Below the pieces are notes generated by a model. It was not told the origin of the DNA, ran no database searches, and was given only the letters and a program-made list of their open reading frames with translations. A DNA stretch of 42,910 nt, from the NCBI GenBank assembly GCA_945888575.1, contig CAMDAM010000004.1, forward strand, positions 1-42,910, given 5' to 3'. The stretch comes from Asaia bogorensis (GTDB taxonomy: Bacteria; Pseudomonadota; Alphaproteobacteria; Acetobacterales; Acetobacteraceae). Both the position numbers and the translations under genes were made by a program. How positions within the stretch are numbered: position 1 is the stretch's first letter; each line of letters begins with the position of its first letter. Below are positions 30,161 through 39,924 of this stretch, piece by piece.

Positions 30161-31849
30161 ATGCGATACGGACGGACGATGCTGGGGGTGACGGCGGGGC
30201 TTGCCGCCATGCTCCTGGGCGGCACGGCAATGGCACAGAAGCCGCAATATGGCGGGGCGCTTGAGATCGGCACGGTCAGCGCCACGATCTCCGCCCTGTC
30301 GTGGGACCCGGCCGACTATGCCTGGAAGACCAACCACGACAACCTGCATTACGAGACGCTGTTCGCCGGCGATCTCGACAAATCGGTCCGCCGCGGCGGC
30401 AAGTACAACTTCAAGCCGGATGCCTGGCTGCCGGAGGCGGCGCTGCGCGGGGAGCTTGCCGAGACCTGGGAGTGGAAACAAAACCCGCTGCGCGTTGAGA
30501 TCAAGCTGCGGAAAGGCATCATGTGGCCGGCCAAGGCAGGCGTGATGGAAAGCCGCGAGTTCAACGCAGACGACGTGGTGTTCACCTTCAACCGGCAGCG
30601 CACGAGCCCGAAGGCGTTCAAGGACTACTATTATTACGTCGACAAGGTGGAGGCGACCGACCGCCACACCGTGACGTTCTTCATGAACGAATACAATGCC
30701 GACTGGGATTATCGCTTCGGCTGGGGCTACTACTCCGCGATCTACCCGCAGGAAGTGGTGAAGGCTGGCGCCGGCAACTGGAAGAATGCGGTCGGTACCG
30801 GCCCGTTCCAGCTTTCCGACTACGTGCAGGGCAATTCACAGGTCTATCTGAAGAACCCGGTCTACTGGGACACGGACACGATCGGCGGGGAGAAGTACAA
30901 GCTGCCCTTCGTCGACCGCGTGACCTATCGCATCATGCGCGACGAGGCGACGCAGCACTCCGCCCTGCGCACCGGCAAGCTCGATATCCTGGAGAGCATC
31001 CGCTGGCAGGCGGTGGACAGCCTGAAGAAATCTGCGCCGCAGCTGCAATGGGCGAAGTGGCTGAACTATTCCGGCGTCTACCTGTCGATGCGCACCGACA
31101 TGAAGCCATTCGACGACATCCGGGTGCGTCGTGCGCTCAACATGGCGGTGAACAAGCAGGAAATTGCCAAGGAATACTACGGCGGCAACGCCGAGCTGTT
31201 CGCCTATCCGCAGCACCCGGACTATCTCGGCTACTTCGAGCCGCTGGAGACCATGCCGGACTCGGTGAAGGAGCTGTTCACCTACAATCCCACCAAGGCG
31301 AAGCAGCTGCTGCGCGAGGCTGGGTATCCGAACGGCTTCACCTTCAAGACACAGGTCTGCTCCTGCTCGCCTGATAACATGGACCTGCTGCCGCTGGTGG
31401 CCGGCTATCTCGAGCAGATCGGCGTGAAGATCGAGATCCAGCCGATGGAATACGGCGCGTTCCTGTCGGCGATGACGACGCAGAAGCACACCGCCGGCTA
31501 CTTCATGACCAACGGCCACACCAACCCCACCCGCTCGCTGCACAAGAACTTCACGCCGGGGCAGCTCTGGGGGCCGTCGATGCTGTACTCCGAGGAGTAC
31601 ACCGCGAAGATGAACAAGGCTTTCGCCACCAAGGACGAAGGCGAACGGCAGAAGATCATCCGCGAGATGACGCGCGAAATCGTGGACAAGGCACCGTACA
31701 TCTGGCTGCCGGTGCAGCACCTCTACACCGCGTGGTGGCCGTGGGTGAAGAATTACGACGGCGAGCTTCGCGTGGGTGCGGTAAAGCCGGGCCCGGTCTA
31801 TGCGCGGATCTGGATCGACCAGGAACTCAAGAAGAAGATGGGGTACTGA
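30161..31849 (+). CDS. Locus 2 peptide-type binding protein, copy B
   Basis: A 562-residue SBP family 5 protein with a distinct Sec signal peptide (cleavage near AMA/Q26); the mature 537 residues align without gaps to copy A. GGGAGG lies 5 bases before the ATG at 30161, the strongest ribosome site in the operon, so copy B may be translated more than copy A. Differences cluster in segments such as DYYYYVDKV (copy A: GYFDHVDKV), MTNGHTNPTRSLHK (copy A: MNNGHTNPTTSIRK) and the last helix region after WGPSM. This suggests ligand divergence. The ATPase gene begins with GTG immediately after its stop. Confidence 0.94.
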   Translation: MRYGRTMLGVTAGLAAMLLGGTAMAQKPQYGGALEIGTVSATISALSWDPADYAWKTNHDNLHYETLFAGDLDKSVRRGGKYNFKPDAWLPEAALRGELAETWEWKQNPLRVEIKLRKGIMWPAKAGVMESREFNADDVVFTFNRQRTSPKAFKDYYYYVDKVEATDRHTVTFFMNEYNADWDYRFGWGYYSAIYPQEVVKAGAGNWKNAVGTGPFQLSDYVQGNSQVYLKNPVYWDTDTIGGEKYKLPFVDRVTYRIMRDEATQHSALRTGKLDILESIRWQAVDSLKKSAPQLQWAKWLNYSGVYLSMRTDMKPFDDIRVRRALNMAVNKQEIAKEYYGGNAELFAYPQHPDYLGYFEPLETMPDSVKELFTYNPTKAKQLLREAGYPNGFTFKTQVCSCSPDNMDLLPLVAGYLEQIGVKIEIQPMEYGAFLSAMTTQKHTAGYFMTNGHTNPTRSLHKNFTPGQLWGPSMLYSEEYTAKMNKAFATKDEGERQKIIREMTREIVDKAPYIWLPVQHLYTAWWPWVKNYDGELRVGAVKPGPVYARIWIDQELKKKMGY

Positions 31850-32834
31850 GTGGCCAAGCTCCTGGAAGTCCGCAACCTCACCACCCGCTTCCGCACGGAA
31901 CGCGGGCCGGTGATGGCGGTGGACGACGTATCGTTCGATGTCGATGCCGGCGAAACGCTGGCTATCGTGGGCGAAAGCGGATCGGGCAAGAGCGTAACCG
32001 CGCTCTCGCTCATGCGACTGATCCCGAACCCGCCCGGAGAAATCACCTCCGGCAGCGTGATGTTCGAGGGGCAGGACCTGCTGAAGCTGAGCGACGCGGA
32101 GATGCAGGCGGTGCGGGGTGACCGCATCGCCATGATCTTCCAGGAGCCGATGACCTCGCTGAACCCTTCGCTCACTGTCGGCCTGCAGGTGGGCGAACCG
32201 GTGCAGCTGCATCGGGGCGCCAGCTGGAAGGCGGCACTGGAGAAGGCGGGGGAGTTGTTGTCGCGGGTGCGCATTCCCGATGCCAAGGCGCGGGTGGAGG
32301 CGTATCCGCACCAGTTTTCCGGCGGCATGCGCCAGCGCGCCATGATCGCAATGGCGTTGGCCTGCCAGCCCAAGCTGATCATCGCCGATGAGCCCACCAC
32401 CGCACTCGACGTCACTGTGCAGTCCCAGATCCTGTCGCTGCTGAAGGAGCTGACGCGCGAAACCGGAGCGGCGCTGATCCTCATCACTCACGACCTCGGC
32501 GTGGTGGCCCGCTATGCCGACCGGGTGAGCGTGATGTACGCTGGCCGCGTGGTGGAAACCGGCACGGCGCGGGAGATCTACAAGAAGCCCCAGCACCCCT
32601 ATACGCGCGGGCTGATGGCCTGCGTGCCGCGGCTGGATGGCGCATTGGGCGACCGCCTTGTGCCGATCGAGGGCTCGCCTCCGGATCTCACGCGGCTGCC
32701 GCCTGGTTGCGCCTTCGCGCCGCGCTGCTCGGTTGTCGCGCCAGGCTGCCTGACCGCACGGCCGGCATTGGAAGATGTGGGAGGCGGTCACCGCAAGGCC
32801 TGCTTCGTAGCCGTGGAATCTGGGGTGCCCGTGC

Positions 32835-32842
<8 letters not shown>
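31850..32842 (+). CDS. Locus 2 ABC ATPase (DppD type)
   Basis: A 330-residue ATPase with canonical motifs: Walker A GESGSGKSV (Lys47), Q loop IFQEPMTSLNPS, signature QFSGGMRQR, Walker B LIIADEPTTALD, and H loop LITHDLGVV. The C-terminal oligopeptide domain carries the Cys-rich segment GCAFAPRCSVVAPGC and a later ACF; in some DppD proteins these cysteines hold an Fe-S cluster. It starts with GTG directly after the copy B stop. It overlaps the next ATPase gene by 8 bases. Confidence 0.95.
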
Positions 32843-33830
<988 letters not shown>

Positions 33831-33865
33831 AGCACGAGTCTCCTGCATAAACGGAACAGGCCGCG

Positions 33866-33894
33866 CCGGGATCGTACGACATGCACGACCCCGG
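33866..33894 (-). terminator. Hairpin between convergent importer loci 2 and 3
   Basis: CCGGGATCGT (33866-33875) faces ACGACCCCGG (33885-33894) across a 9-base loop. In the minus-strand transcript the single mismatch becomes a G-U pair, giving a continuous 10-bp stem five bases after the last locus 3 stop codon. There is no strong T tract. It may terminate both operons. Confidence 0.45.
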
Positions 33895-33899
33895 GGTAT

Positions 33900-34889
33900 T
33901 CAGCGTGACAACGGTATCCGGCTGGTTCCCTCAAGCACGCGCAGGCAAGCCACGCGCCGGTCGGCGCCAACCTGGTTCGGGGTTGGCGCGCCGCTGCGGC
34001 AGCGGCTTTCGGCGATCGGGCAGCGTGGCGCAAAGCCGCAGCCGGGGGTGCGGTCTTCGGGTTGCGGCGGGTCGCCCCGCAGCCTGATACGACGGCCACG
34101 CCGGCTGGGGTCGGCCGGCAAATGGGCCGACAGCAACGATTGGGTATAGGGGTGCAAGGGATCGCGCAGCAACTCCGCGGTCGCCCCCTCCTCCGCGATC
34201 TCGCCAAGATAGAGCACGGCGATCCGATCGGCGACAGACTGCACGGCCGCGATGTCGTTGCTGGTGATCAAGATCGCCATGCCGGCCTCGCGCAGCCCTG
34301 CCAGTACCGCAAGGAAATCGGCAGCAGCGGCCGTATCCAGGTCCCGCGTGGGTTCATCAAGCACGAGCAGGCGGGGGCTTGTAATCATCGCCCGCCCAAG
34401 CCCGACCAATTGAAGTCGCCCAGGGGCCAGGTCGCCAGGACGCAACGCCAGTTCCGACTGGGTCAGGCCCAGCCGCATCGCCAGTGCATCGACCAAAGCG
34501 CGGCGATCCGTGCCGCGCGGGGCGTGCAGCCGCAACGGTTCCTCGATCAAGGAGCGGGCTGTCATGCGAGGGTTTAGTACGCCCGCGGGATCACTGAAAG
34601 CCATCGTCATCCGGCCGCGCAGGCGGCGCAGGCGGCGCTCCGGCATCGCGGTGATGTCCTCGCCATCCAACAAGACTGCCCCGCCTTCGCAGGCCACCAA
34701 CCGCAAGAAGCTGCGAGCCAGCGTGCTCTTGCCGGCACCGGATTCGCCCACCACGGCGACGATCTGCCCTTCTGCCACATGGAGATCGATGCGGTTCAGC
34801 GCCGTCACGCGGTCCTGGCCCCCGCCAAGCACGACGGAGACACGGCGAAGCTCGGCCACGACGGCGGCATTCCCATCCGGATCGCTCAT
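33900..34889 (-). CDS. Locus 3 ABC ATPase (DppF position), degenerate catalytic motifs
   Basis: A 329-residue ATPase homologue. Walker A is intact (GESGAGKST, Lys54), as is Walker B (LLVLDEPT, Glu179). The Q loop reads AFSDPAGVLNP, with Ser99 replacing Gln. The signature is LAPGRLQLV (155-157 APG) instead of LSGGQ, the D loop is RDLD instead of SALD, and the H loop is ITSNDIAAV with Asn211 replacing His. The Cys-rich C-terminal segment GCGFAPRCPIAESRC is kept. ATP binding is likely, but efficient hydrolysis is doubtful. The frame is uninterrupted, arguing against a simple pseudogene. ATG 34889 overlaps the preceding stop by four bases. Confidence 0.88.
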   Translation of the reverse strand: MSDPDGNAAVVAELRRVSVVLGGGQDRVTALNRIDLHVAEGQIVAVVGESGAGKSTLARSFLRLVACEGGAVLLDGEDITAMPERRLRRLRGRMTMAFSDPAGVLNPRMTARSLIEEPLRLHAPRGTDRRALVDALAMRLGLTQSELALRPGDLAPGRLQLVGLGRAMITSPRLLVLDEPTRDLDTAAAADFLAVLAGLREAGMAILITSNDIAAVQSVADRIAVLYLGEIAEEGATAELLRDPLHPYTQSLLSAHLPADPSRRGRRIRLRGDPPQPEDRTPGCGFAPRCPIAESRCRSGAPTPNQVGADRRVACLRVLEGTSRIPLSR

Positions 34890-35848
34890 GCTGCGGCAAT
34901 CCGGGCGAAGTGGCACCGCGCGGCATGCACGCCCGCGCCGACCAAGGGAGGCGCCACAAGGCAACGCTCCGTGGCGTCAACGCAGCGCATACGGTAGGCA
35001 CAACCCTCCTCCGCCTCCACGAGGGGGCGCAAGACGCGCCGCCCCGAGATGCCTAGACGCTCCGGCGCATCCGAAATCATGCTGCGCGTGAAGGGGTGGG
35101 CAGGGCGCGCGAAGACCTGCATCACGGGCCCCTGCTCCACCACCTGGCCGGCATACATCACCGCAATGTCGTCGCAATACTGGGCCACCACTCCCAGGTC
35201 GCGCGTGATGATGATGCCGCCGATCCGCCGGCGGCGCAGTTCCAGGTGCAACAGGTCCAGAATCTGCACTTGGGTGGTGATGTCGAGCCCGGCCGTGGGT
35301 TCGTCCGCTATCAGCAGTTGCGGCTCGTTGATGAGTGCAAGCCCAAGGACCACGCGTTGCACGATGCCGGGTGTGAGTTCATGCGGCCAGGCCCGCGCGC
35401 GCAGCCGAGGCTCAGGTATTCCCATGGAGGACATGATCGTCTCAGCTCGCCACGCCGCCTCGGCCTTGACGATCGGACGGTGGATGCTTTGGGCACGAAC
35501 AAGCTGGGCGCCAACACGCGAATTGGGATCGAGCGTGGCATGGCCTGATTGCACCACGAACCCGATACGGGCACCGCGCACACGGGTCAGGTCGGCTTCG
35601 GACATGCGCAGCAGATCCTGGCCCTCGAACAGCGCTCGCCCACCAACAATGCGCGCGCCTGGGCGCAGCAGGCCCAGGATGGCACTAGCAGCAAGGGACT
35701 TGCCAGCACCATGCTCGCCGACCAGGCCTAGGATCCGTCCCTTGACGATACGGAAATTGACGCCGGCCAGGGCCGGCCCATGCCCGGTCTCCCCCTGAGC
35801 GCCCGTGACGGTTCGATCGACGCGCAGGTCCTGGACATCCAGCAGCAT
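34886..35848 (-). CDS. Locus 3 ABC ATPase (DppD position), altered signature and H loop
   Basis: A 320-residue ATPase homologue. Walker A is GEHGAGKSL (Lys50), the Q loop Gln100 is present (FVVQSGHATLDP), and Walker B is LLIADEPTAGLD with Glu183. The signature reads HELTPGIVQR (TPG at 159-161) in place of SGGMxQR, and the H loop is IITRDLGVV with Arg216 replacing the switch His. SapD-type ATPases also have unusual signatures (LTEG), so the signature change has a precedent; loss of the His is more unusual. The Cys-rich segment GCAYRMRCVDATERC is kept. It is translationally coupled at both ends (TGATG upstream, ATGA downstream). Confidence 0.9.
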   Translation of the reverse strand: MLLDVQDLRVDRTVTGAQGETGHGPALAGVNFRIVKGRILGLVGEHGAGKSLAASAILGLLRPGARIVGGRALFEGQDLLRMSEADLTRVRGARIGFVVQSGHATLDPNSRVGAQLVRAQSIHRPIVKAEAAWRAETIMSSMGIPEPRLRARAWPHELTPGIVQRVVLGLALINEPQLLIADEPTAGLDITTQVQILDLLHLELRRRRIGGIIITRDLGVVAQYCDDIAVMYAGQVVEQGPVMQVFARPAHPFTRSMISDAPERLGISGRRVLRPLVEAEEGCAYRMRCVDATERCLVAPPLVGAGVHAARCHFARIAAA

Positions 35849-36759
35849 CACGCAGCTCCACGGGGCGACAGCGCCCCGGCCGGCCGGCCGGGCACGCCAG
35901 CGAGCATGGCGCCAGAGGCGGCGCGTCGCGGGCCGTGCTCGTCGATACTTTCCGCCAGCACCCGCAGCGCAGCGCCGACCACCAGCAAAGCTGAACCCGG
36001 GAACACCACCACCCACCACTGGCCGGCATAGAGGTGCTCCACACCCTCGCGGATCATCGAGCCCCACTCCGTCGTATCGGCCGCGGTGGCGATGCCCACA
36101 AAGCCCATCGCCGCCAGCACACCAAGCGCCCAGGCAGCCTGACGTGGGATCTCGCCCGCAATCCGGGCCAGGGTGTTGGGCAGCAGATGCACAACGACCA
36201 GCCGGTACATGGGATTGCCTGCCGCGGTTGCGGCTTCAATTAAGCCGCGTTCGTGCAGGGCCCGCACCTCGTCGCGCATGGCCCGGGCGAAGACAATGGC
36301 TTCCAGCAGACCGATCGCAACAACAACGTGTCGCAACGAGGGCCCCATGGCGGCCACCAGGGCCATCGCCAGCAGCAACGGTGGAATCAAGCCAATGGCC
36401 TGGAAGATGCGACGAAGCAGCCCGTCGAACCATCCGCCGCCCAGCCCAGCCGCCAACCCCAGGGGAGCGCCAAACAGGATCGCCAGCGCCAGCGACGCTA
36501 TCGGCACGGCAAAGGCGTATCGCGCACCGTCGATCACCCGCGCCAGAACGTCGCGGCCATTCCCATCGGTTCCGAGCGGATGCCCAAGCGAGGGGGCCTG
36601 GAGGATACGCTCCAAATCCTGCGCACCGGGCGAGTACGGCCAAACCACCGGGCGCGCCAGCACGGCCAGCGCAAACCCCACCAGAACGACCAGTGCCAGG
36701 GCGGCACCAACGCGGCGACGTGCCAAAAGGCGCAACAGCCGGAACACCCGCGCGATCAT
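35848..36759 (-). CDS. Locus 3 ABC permease (DppC type)
   Basis: A 303-residue permease. HPLGTDGNGRDVLARVIDGAR is the DppC hallmark, and LIEAATAAGNPMYRLVVVHLLPN is the coupling helix. The usual C-terminal motif (GLSFLGLG.P) is replaced by AAMGFVGIATAADTTEWGSM, a divergent version. The C-terminus adds a Gly/Ala/Pro-rich tail of about 30 residues. The ATG at 36759 overlaps the upstream permease stop by four bases (ATGA), and the stop overlaps the next ATPase start by one base. Confidence 0.88.
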   Translation of the reverse strand: MIARVFRLLRLLARRRVGAALALVVLVGFALAVLARPVVWPYSPGAQDLERILQAPSLGHPLGTDGNGRDVLARVIDGARYAFAVPIASLALAILFGAPLGLAAGLGGGWFDGLLRRIFQAIGLIPPLLLAMALVAAMGPSLRHVVVAIGLLEAIVFARAMRDEVRALHERGLIEAATAAGNPMYRLVVVHLLPNTLARIAGEIPRQAAWALGVLAAMGFVGIATAADTTEWGSMIREGVEHLYAGQWWVVVFPGSALLVVGAALRVLAESIDEHGPRRAASGAMLAGVPGRPAGALSPRGAA

Positions 36760-37772
36760 GACCGCCAAATCCGGACGCGTGCCAACCGTCGGATCATGGC
36801 ATGCAGCAGGTGCACGATGGCCGCGACGGCAGCACTTATGAGAATGAATCCCTGCACGGCCGCGAAATCGGCCTTGGCCATGGCTTCCAGGCCGTACTGC
36901 CCGATGCCACCCCAAGCAAACACGTATTCCACCAGCGCCGTCATGCTGAGCAGGGCAGCAGATTGGGCGGCCAAGCCCCCGCCGATCGCCGGCAATGCGC
37001 CGCGCAGAGCGATCAGGGTCAGCATCTCGCGCGACATGCCCTGGGCCCGGGCGTAGACGAAGTGCGGCGCATCCATCTGGGCCAGCATGGCTCCGCGCAC
37101 CAGCAGGGTCAGCGACGCCCCCAGCATGAGCGCCAGGGTGAACACGGGCAAGATCAGTTGGCCCAGGGCCGACCGCGCGGCAATCGAATCCTGCATCAGG
37201 AATGCGTCGATAAAATAACTGCCGGTGATCGTGGGCGGCGGCGTCAGCACGATGCTGATGCGACCCGACGGAGCGGGCGCGATATCCAGCCAGCGGAAAA
37301 AGACCAGCAGCAGCAACAGGGCAAGGAAGAAGGGCGGCATTGCCTCTCCCAGCACGGACGTGCCGCGCACCGTGCGATCTTCCGCGGTATCGCGCGCGAA
37401 GGCCGCCGCCATGCCGGTGGGTACGGCCATCAACGTTCCGAGGAAAACGGCATAGAGCATCAGTTCCAGGGTCGCTGGGAGGCGGATGAGAAGCTCGTCC
37501 AGCACGCTCTCGCTGGTTAGCCAGGAACGGCCAAGTTCGCCGCCCAGGACGCGAATGGCATACCGCACGAACTGCACGAGGGCCGGCCTGTCCAAGCCAT
37601 AGTCTTGAACCAGCTGGGCACGTTCCTCCCCCCCGGGGCCGGGGCCACCAAGCAGAACATCCGCTGGCCCGGCACCAAGCTTCACAAGCATGAAGCTTGT
37701 GAACACCACCACCAAAGCAAGGAAGAGCCCCACGCCGAGACGGCGCAGGAGGGCGCGGACCGGACGCTCCAT
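36756..37772 (-). CDS. Locus 3 ABC permease (DppB type)
   Basis: A 338-residue permease that heads locus 3 as it stands. The N-terminal helix (ALLRRLGVGLFLALVVVFT), the loop DYGLDRPALVQFVRYAIRVLGGELGRSW and six predicted helices fit the DppB class. The coupling segment reads FVYARAQGMSREMLTLIALRGALPAIG: the usual RHALRNALIP is altered, with His and Asn lost, another divergence in this locus. The ATG at 37772 has no clear ribosome site and lies four bases after the stop of a short open stretch (37777-37917), which suggests that an upstream operon gene has been removed. Confidence 0.9.
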   Translation of the reverse strand: MERPVRALLRRLGVGLFLALVVVFTSFMLVKLGAGPADVLLGGPGPGGEERAQLVQDYGLDRPALVQFVRYAIRVLGGELGRSWLTSESVLDELLIRLPATLELMLYAVFLGTLMAVPTGMAAAFARDTAEDRTVRGTSVLGEAMPPFFLALLLLLVFFRWLDIAPAPSGRISIVLTPPPTITGSYFIDAFLMQDSIAARSALGQLILPVFTLALMLGASLTLLVRGAMLAQMDAPHFVYARAQGMSREMLTLIALRGALPAIGGGLAAQSAALLSMTALVEYVFAWGGIGQYGLEAMAKADFAAVQGFILISAAVAAIVHLLHAMIRRLARVRIWRS

Positions 37773-37776
37773 TGCG

Positions 37777-37917
37777 TCAGACGATCCCCAGGCGCTCGGC
37801 CGCGGATACCACTGTCCGGTCCACCATGGGCCTCATCTCCCGGGAACGCAGCCCCGGGCTCCCTGCCGTGTCACGCCTTGCACTGCCTCGGCCGCCGGGC
37901 GCGAGCCCGGGTAGCCC
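37777..37917 (-). pseudogene. Possible 3' remnant of a lost upstream gene of locus 3
   Basis: A 46-codon open stretch without a plausible start ends in TGA only four bases before the locus 3 permease ATG, a typical operon spacing. The last residues read REMRPMVDRTVVSAAERLGIV and look like a genuine protein C-terminus. The upstream half is Gly/Pro/Arg-rich and less convincing, and is bounded by an in-frame TAG. It also contains a GNRA-type hairpin (plus strand: CCGGGC-GCGA-GCCCGG, 37895-37910). I cannot name the family; chance is a real alternative. Confidence 0.25.
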
Positions 37918-38070
37918 CTAGAACTCAAGCGCTTCCGCCTGGCTCCGTCGTCGCGGATGCGGTCCGGGCGAGGAAAGCGGAATCGCGAGCCAGCGCATAC
38001 CACGAATCGAGCCGATGACAACCTTCTGATTGGCGGCCTGTAACGCCGGCGTGCTCCAGTATGCGCCCCC
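37918..38070. other. Intergenic region between importer loci 3 and 4
   Basis: No gene can be supported here. The region contains the perfect palindrome ACGCCGGCGT (38043-38052), shortly after the stop of the locus 4 permease on the minus strand, which may contribute to its mRNA 3' end. No clear promoter hexamers for locus 3 were found. Confidence 0.4.
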
Positions 38071-38943
38071 TCAGCCCTTTACCGCACCGGCCGTGAGACC
38101 GGAGGCGTACTGGTCGACGAAGAAGGAATACACCAAGGCCACGGGAACGGACCCCAGCAGCGCACCGGCCATGAGCGGCCCCCAGAAATAGAAGTCCGCC
38201 CGGGTCAGTTGCACCAGAACACCCACCGGAATCGTGCGCTCGGCGGATGCCGTCACCAGCGTGAGGGCGTAGATGAACTCATTCCACGATAGCGTGAAGG
38301 AGAAGATGCCCGCCGACAGGATGCCTGGCCTGGCCAGCGGAAGCGCGATCCGCAGCATGGCACCCAGCCGCGTCAGCCCATCGATCCGCGCGCAATCCTC
38401 GAGCTCGGAGGGAATGGTGCGGAAATAACCGCTCATCAGCCAGGTGACGAAGGGCACCAGGAAGGTGGGATAGACGATCACCAGGGCCCAGATTGTGTCG
38501 TCCATGCCGATGCTGGCCATCACCTCCACCATGGGGATGAACAGCAAGGTGGTGGGAACCAGGTAGGTCACGAAAATCGCGGTGCCGACGAATTCCGATC
38601 CCCGGAAACGCAGCCGCGCCAGGGCATAGCCGGCCGGCACACCCATGATCAGGGCAATGGCGGTGGACAGCGTCGCCACCAACATCGTGTTGCCGACCCA
38701 GGTGACGAAGTCGGTCTTCTCGAACAGGTAGATGAAGTGTTCGAGGCTGGGCGTGGCCACGTAGAGCGGGCTTTTCGAGCCGTCGTACAGCTCGGAATCC
38801 GGCTTCAGCGCCGTGATCAGCATCCAATAGAACGGGCCGACCAGGAAGATGAGGAAGAAGGCCAGCGGCGCCCACACGAACAGGGCGCGCTCCAGCCGCG
38901 GGTGGTGGGAGCGGTAGGCGCCGGGGGCCAGGGGTGCGCTCAT
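38071..38943 (-). CDS. Locus 4 carbohydrate-type ABC permease (MalG type)
   Basis: A 290-residue permease of the MalG/UgpE class (CUT1 family), with about six helices. PFYWMLITALKP near the N-terminus is diagnostic, and the EAA loop is ELEDCARIDGLTRLGAMLRIALPLARPG. The C-terminal FFVDQYASGLTAGAVKG is the usual MalG ending (YFVRGLTAGAVKG-like). The ATG at 38943 has GAGGAG at good spacing, within the end of the preceding gene region (10-base gap). It transports a sugar, polyol or glycerol-phosphate-type solute together with the MalF-type permease. No cognate ATPase gene is present in the operon within this window. Confidence 0.94.
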   Translation of the reverse strand: MSAPLAPGAYRSHHPRLERALFVWAPLAFFLIFLVGPFYWMLITALKPDSELYDGSKSPLYVATPSLEHFIYLFEKTDFVTWVGNTMLVATLSTAIALIMGVPAGYALARLRFRGSEFVGTAIFVTYLVPTTLLFIPMVEVMASIGMDDTIWALVIVYPTFLVPFVTWLMSGYFRTIPSELEDCARIDGLTRLGAMLRIALPLARPGILSAGIFSFTLSWNEFIYALTLVTASAERTIPVGVLVQLTRADFYFWGPLMAGALLGSVPVALVYSFFVDQYASGLTAGAVKG

Positions 38944-38953
38944 GACCGGCTCC

Positions 38954-39898
38954 TCAAGCGACCGTGCTGCGGCGGATGCGGCGCAACTGCCAGATGATCA
39001 GCACCAGCAGCACCGGCAGCATGGTGAGCGAGATGGCCGCCCCCTCGCCGATGTTCCCGCTCGCCAGGCCCGTCTGGTAGCTGAGGGTGGCAAGCACATG
39101 GGTGGCGTTCATCGGCCCGCCTTTGGTGAGGCCATAGACGATGCCGAAATCCGAGAAGGTCCAGATGATCGACAGCACCAGCGCCGTCAGCAGCACCGGC
39201 ATCACCAGCGGCAGCGTTACGTAGCGGAAGCGCTGGAACTTGCCGGCGCCATCGATCGCCGATGCGTCGTAGAGATCCTGCGGGATAGATTGCAGCCCGG
39301 CCAGCACCGTGATCGCCATGAAGGGCACGCCGCGCCAGGCATTGACGAGCAGGACCGAGAACAAGGCGAGGTCGGGATCCGTGAGCCAGTTGAAGCCCTG
39401 CGCCATCAGCCCGGAATTGACCAGGATGTAGTTCAGCACCGAGAAATTCGGGTTGAACATCCACAGCCAGGCCATGGTGCCCAGCACCGTGGGCACAATC
39501 CAGGGCAACAGTATCGCGGCCCGCACGGCGCGGCGGAAGCGGAAGCTTTCGTTGAGGAGCAGGGCGAGGCCAACCCCCAGGACAAGGCGGATGGCGACGG
39601 ACCCGGCGGTGAAGATGAACGTGTTGCGCAGTGTCTGGCGGTAGATGCTGCTCTCCCAGAGCAGCTCAAAGTTCTCCAGACCCACGAAAACGCCCGGGTC
39701 CGCCAGCGTGCGGTCCGACAGCGCGTAGCCGATCGCCACGAAGAACGGATAGGCCACCAGTGCCAGCAGCAGCACAACCACCGGTGCAACGAGCAGGTAG
39801 CCGAGCGAGCGTTCGCCGTCGACGAGGTCGGAGAGGCGACTGCGCCGAACCGTCCGGATGGAACGGTCCGGCGCGCCGGTCGTGGTCGAGGAGCCCAT
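38954..39898 (-). CDS. Locus 4 carbohydrate-type ABC permease (MalF type)
   Basis: A 314-residue permease of the MalF/UgpA class. After a polar, Arg-rich N-terminus (about 1-33) the first helix is YLLVAPVVVLLLALVAYPFFVAI. The EAA loop is DLYDASAIDGAGKFQRFRYVTLPLVMP, and FGIVYGLTKGGPMNATHVLAT is a family signature near the end. The start at 39898 has only a weak ribosome site, 26 bases after the binding-protein stop. It forms the membrane channel with the MalG-type permease. The ATPase may be a shared MsmK-like protein encoded elsewhere. Confidence 0.92.
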   Translation of the reverse strand: MGSSTTTGAPDRSIRTVRRSRLSDLVDGERSLGYLLVAPVVVLLLALVAYPFFVAIGYALSDRTLADPGVFVGLENFELLWESSIYRQTLRNTFIFTAGSVAIRLVLGVGLALLLNESFRFRRAVRAAILLPWIVPTVLGTMAWLWMFNPNFSVLNYILVNSGLMAQGFNWLTDPDLALFSVLLVNAWRGVPFMAITVLAGLQSIPQDLYDASAIDGAGKFQRFRYVTLPLVMPVLLTALVLSIIWTFSDFGIVYGLTKGGPMNATHVLATLSYQTGLASGNIGEGAAISLTMLPVLLVLIIWQLRRIRRSTVA

Positions 39899-39924
39899 CG
39901 AGGGCGTGCCCGGCGGGGATGCGA

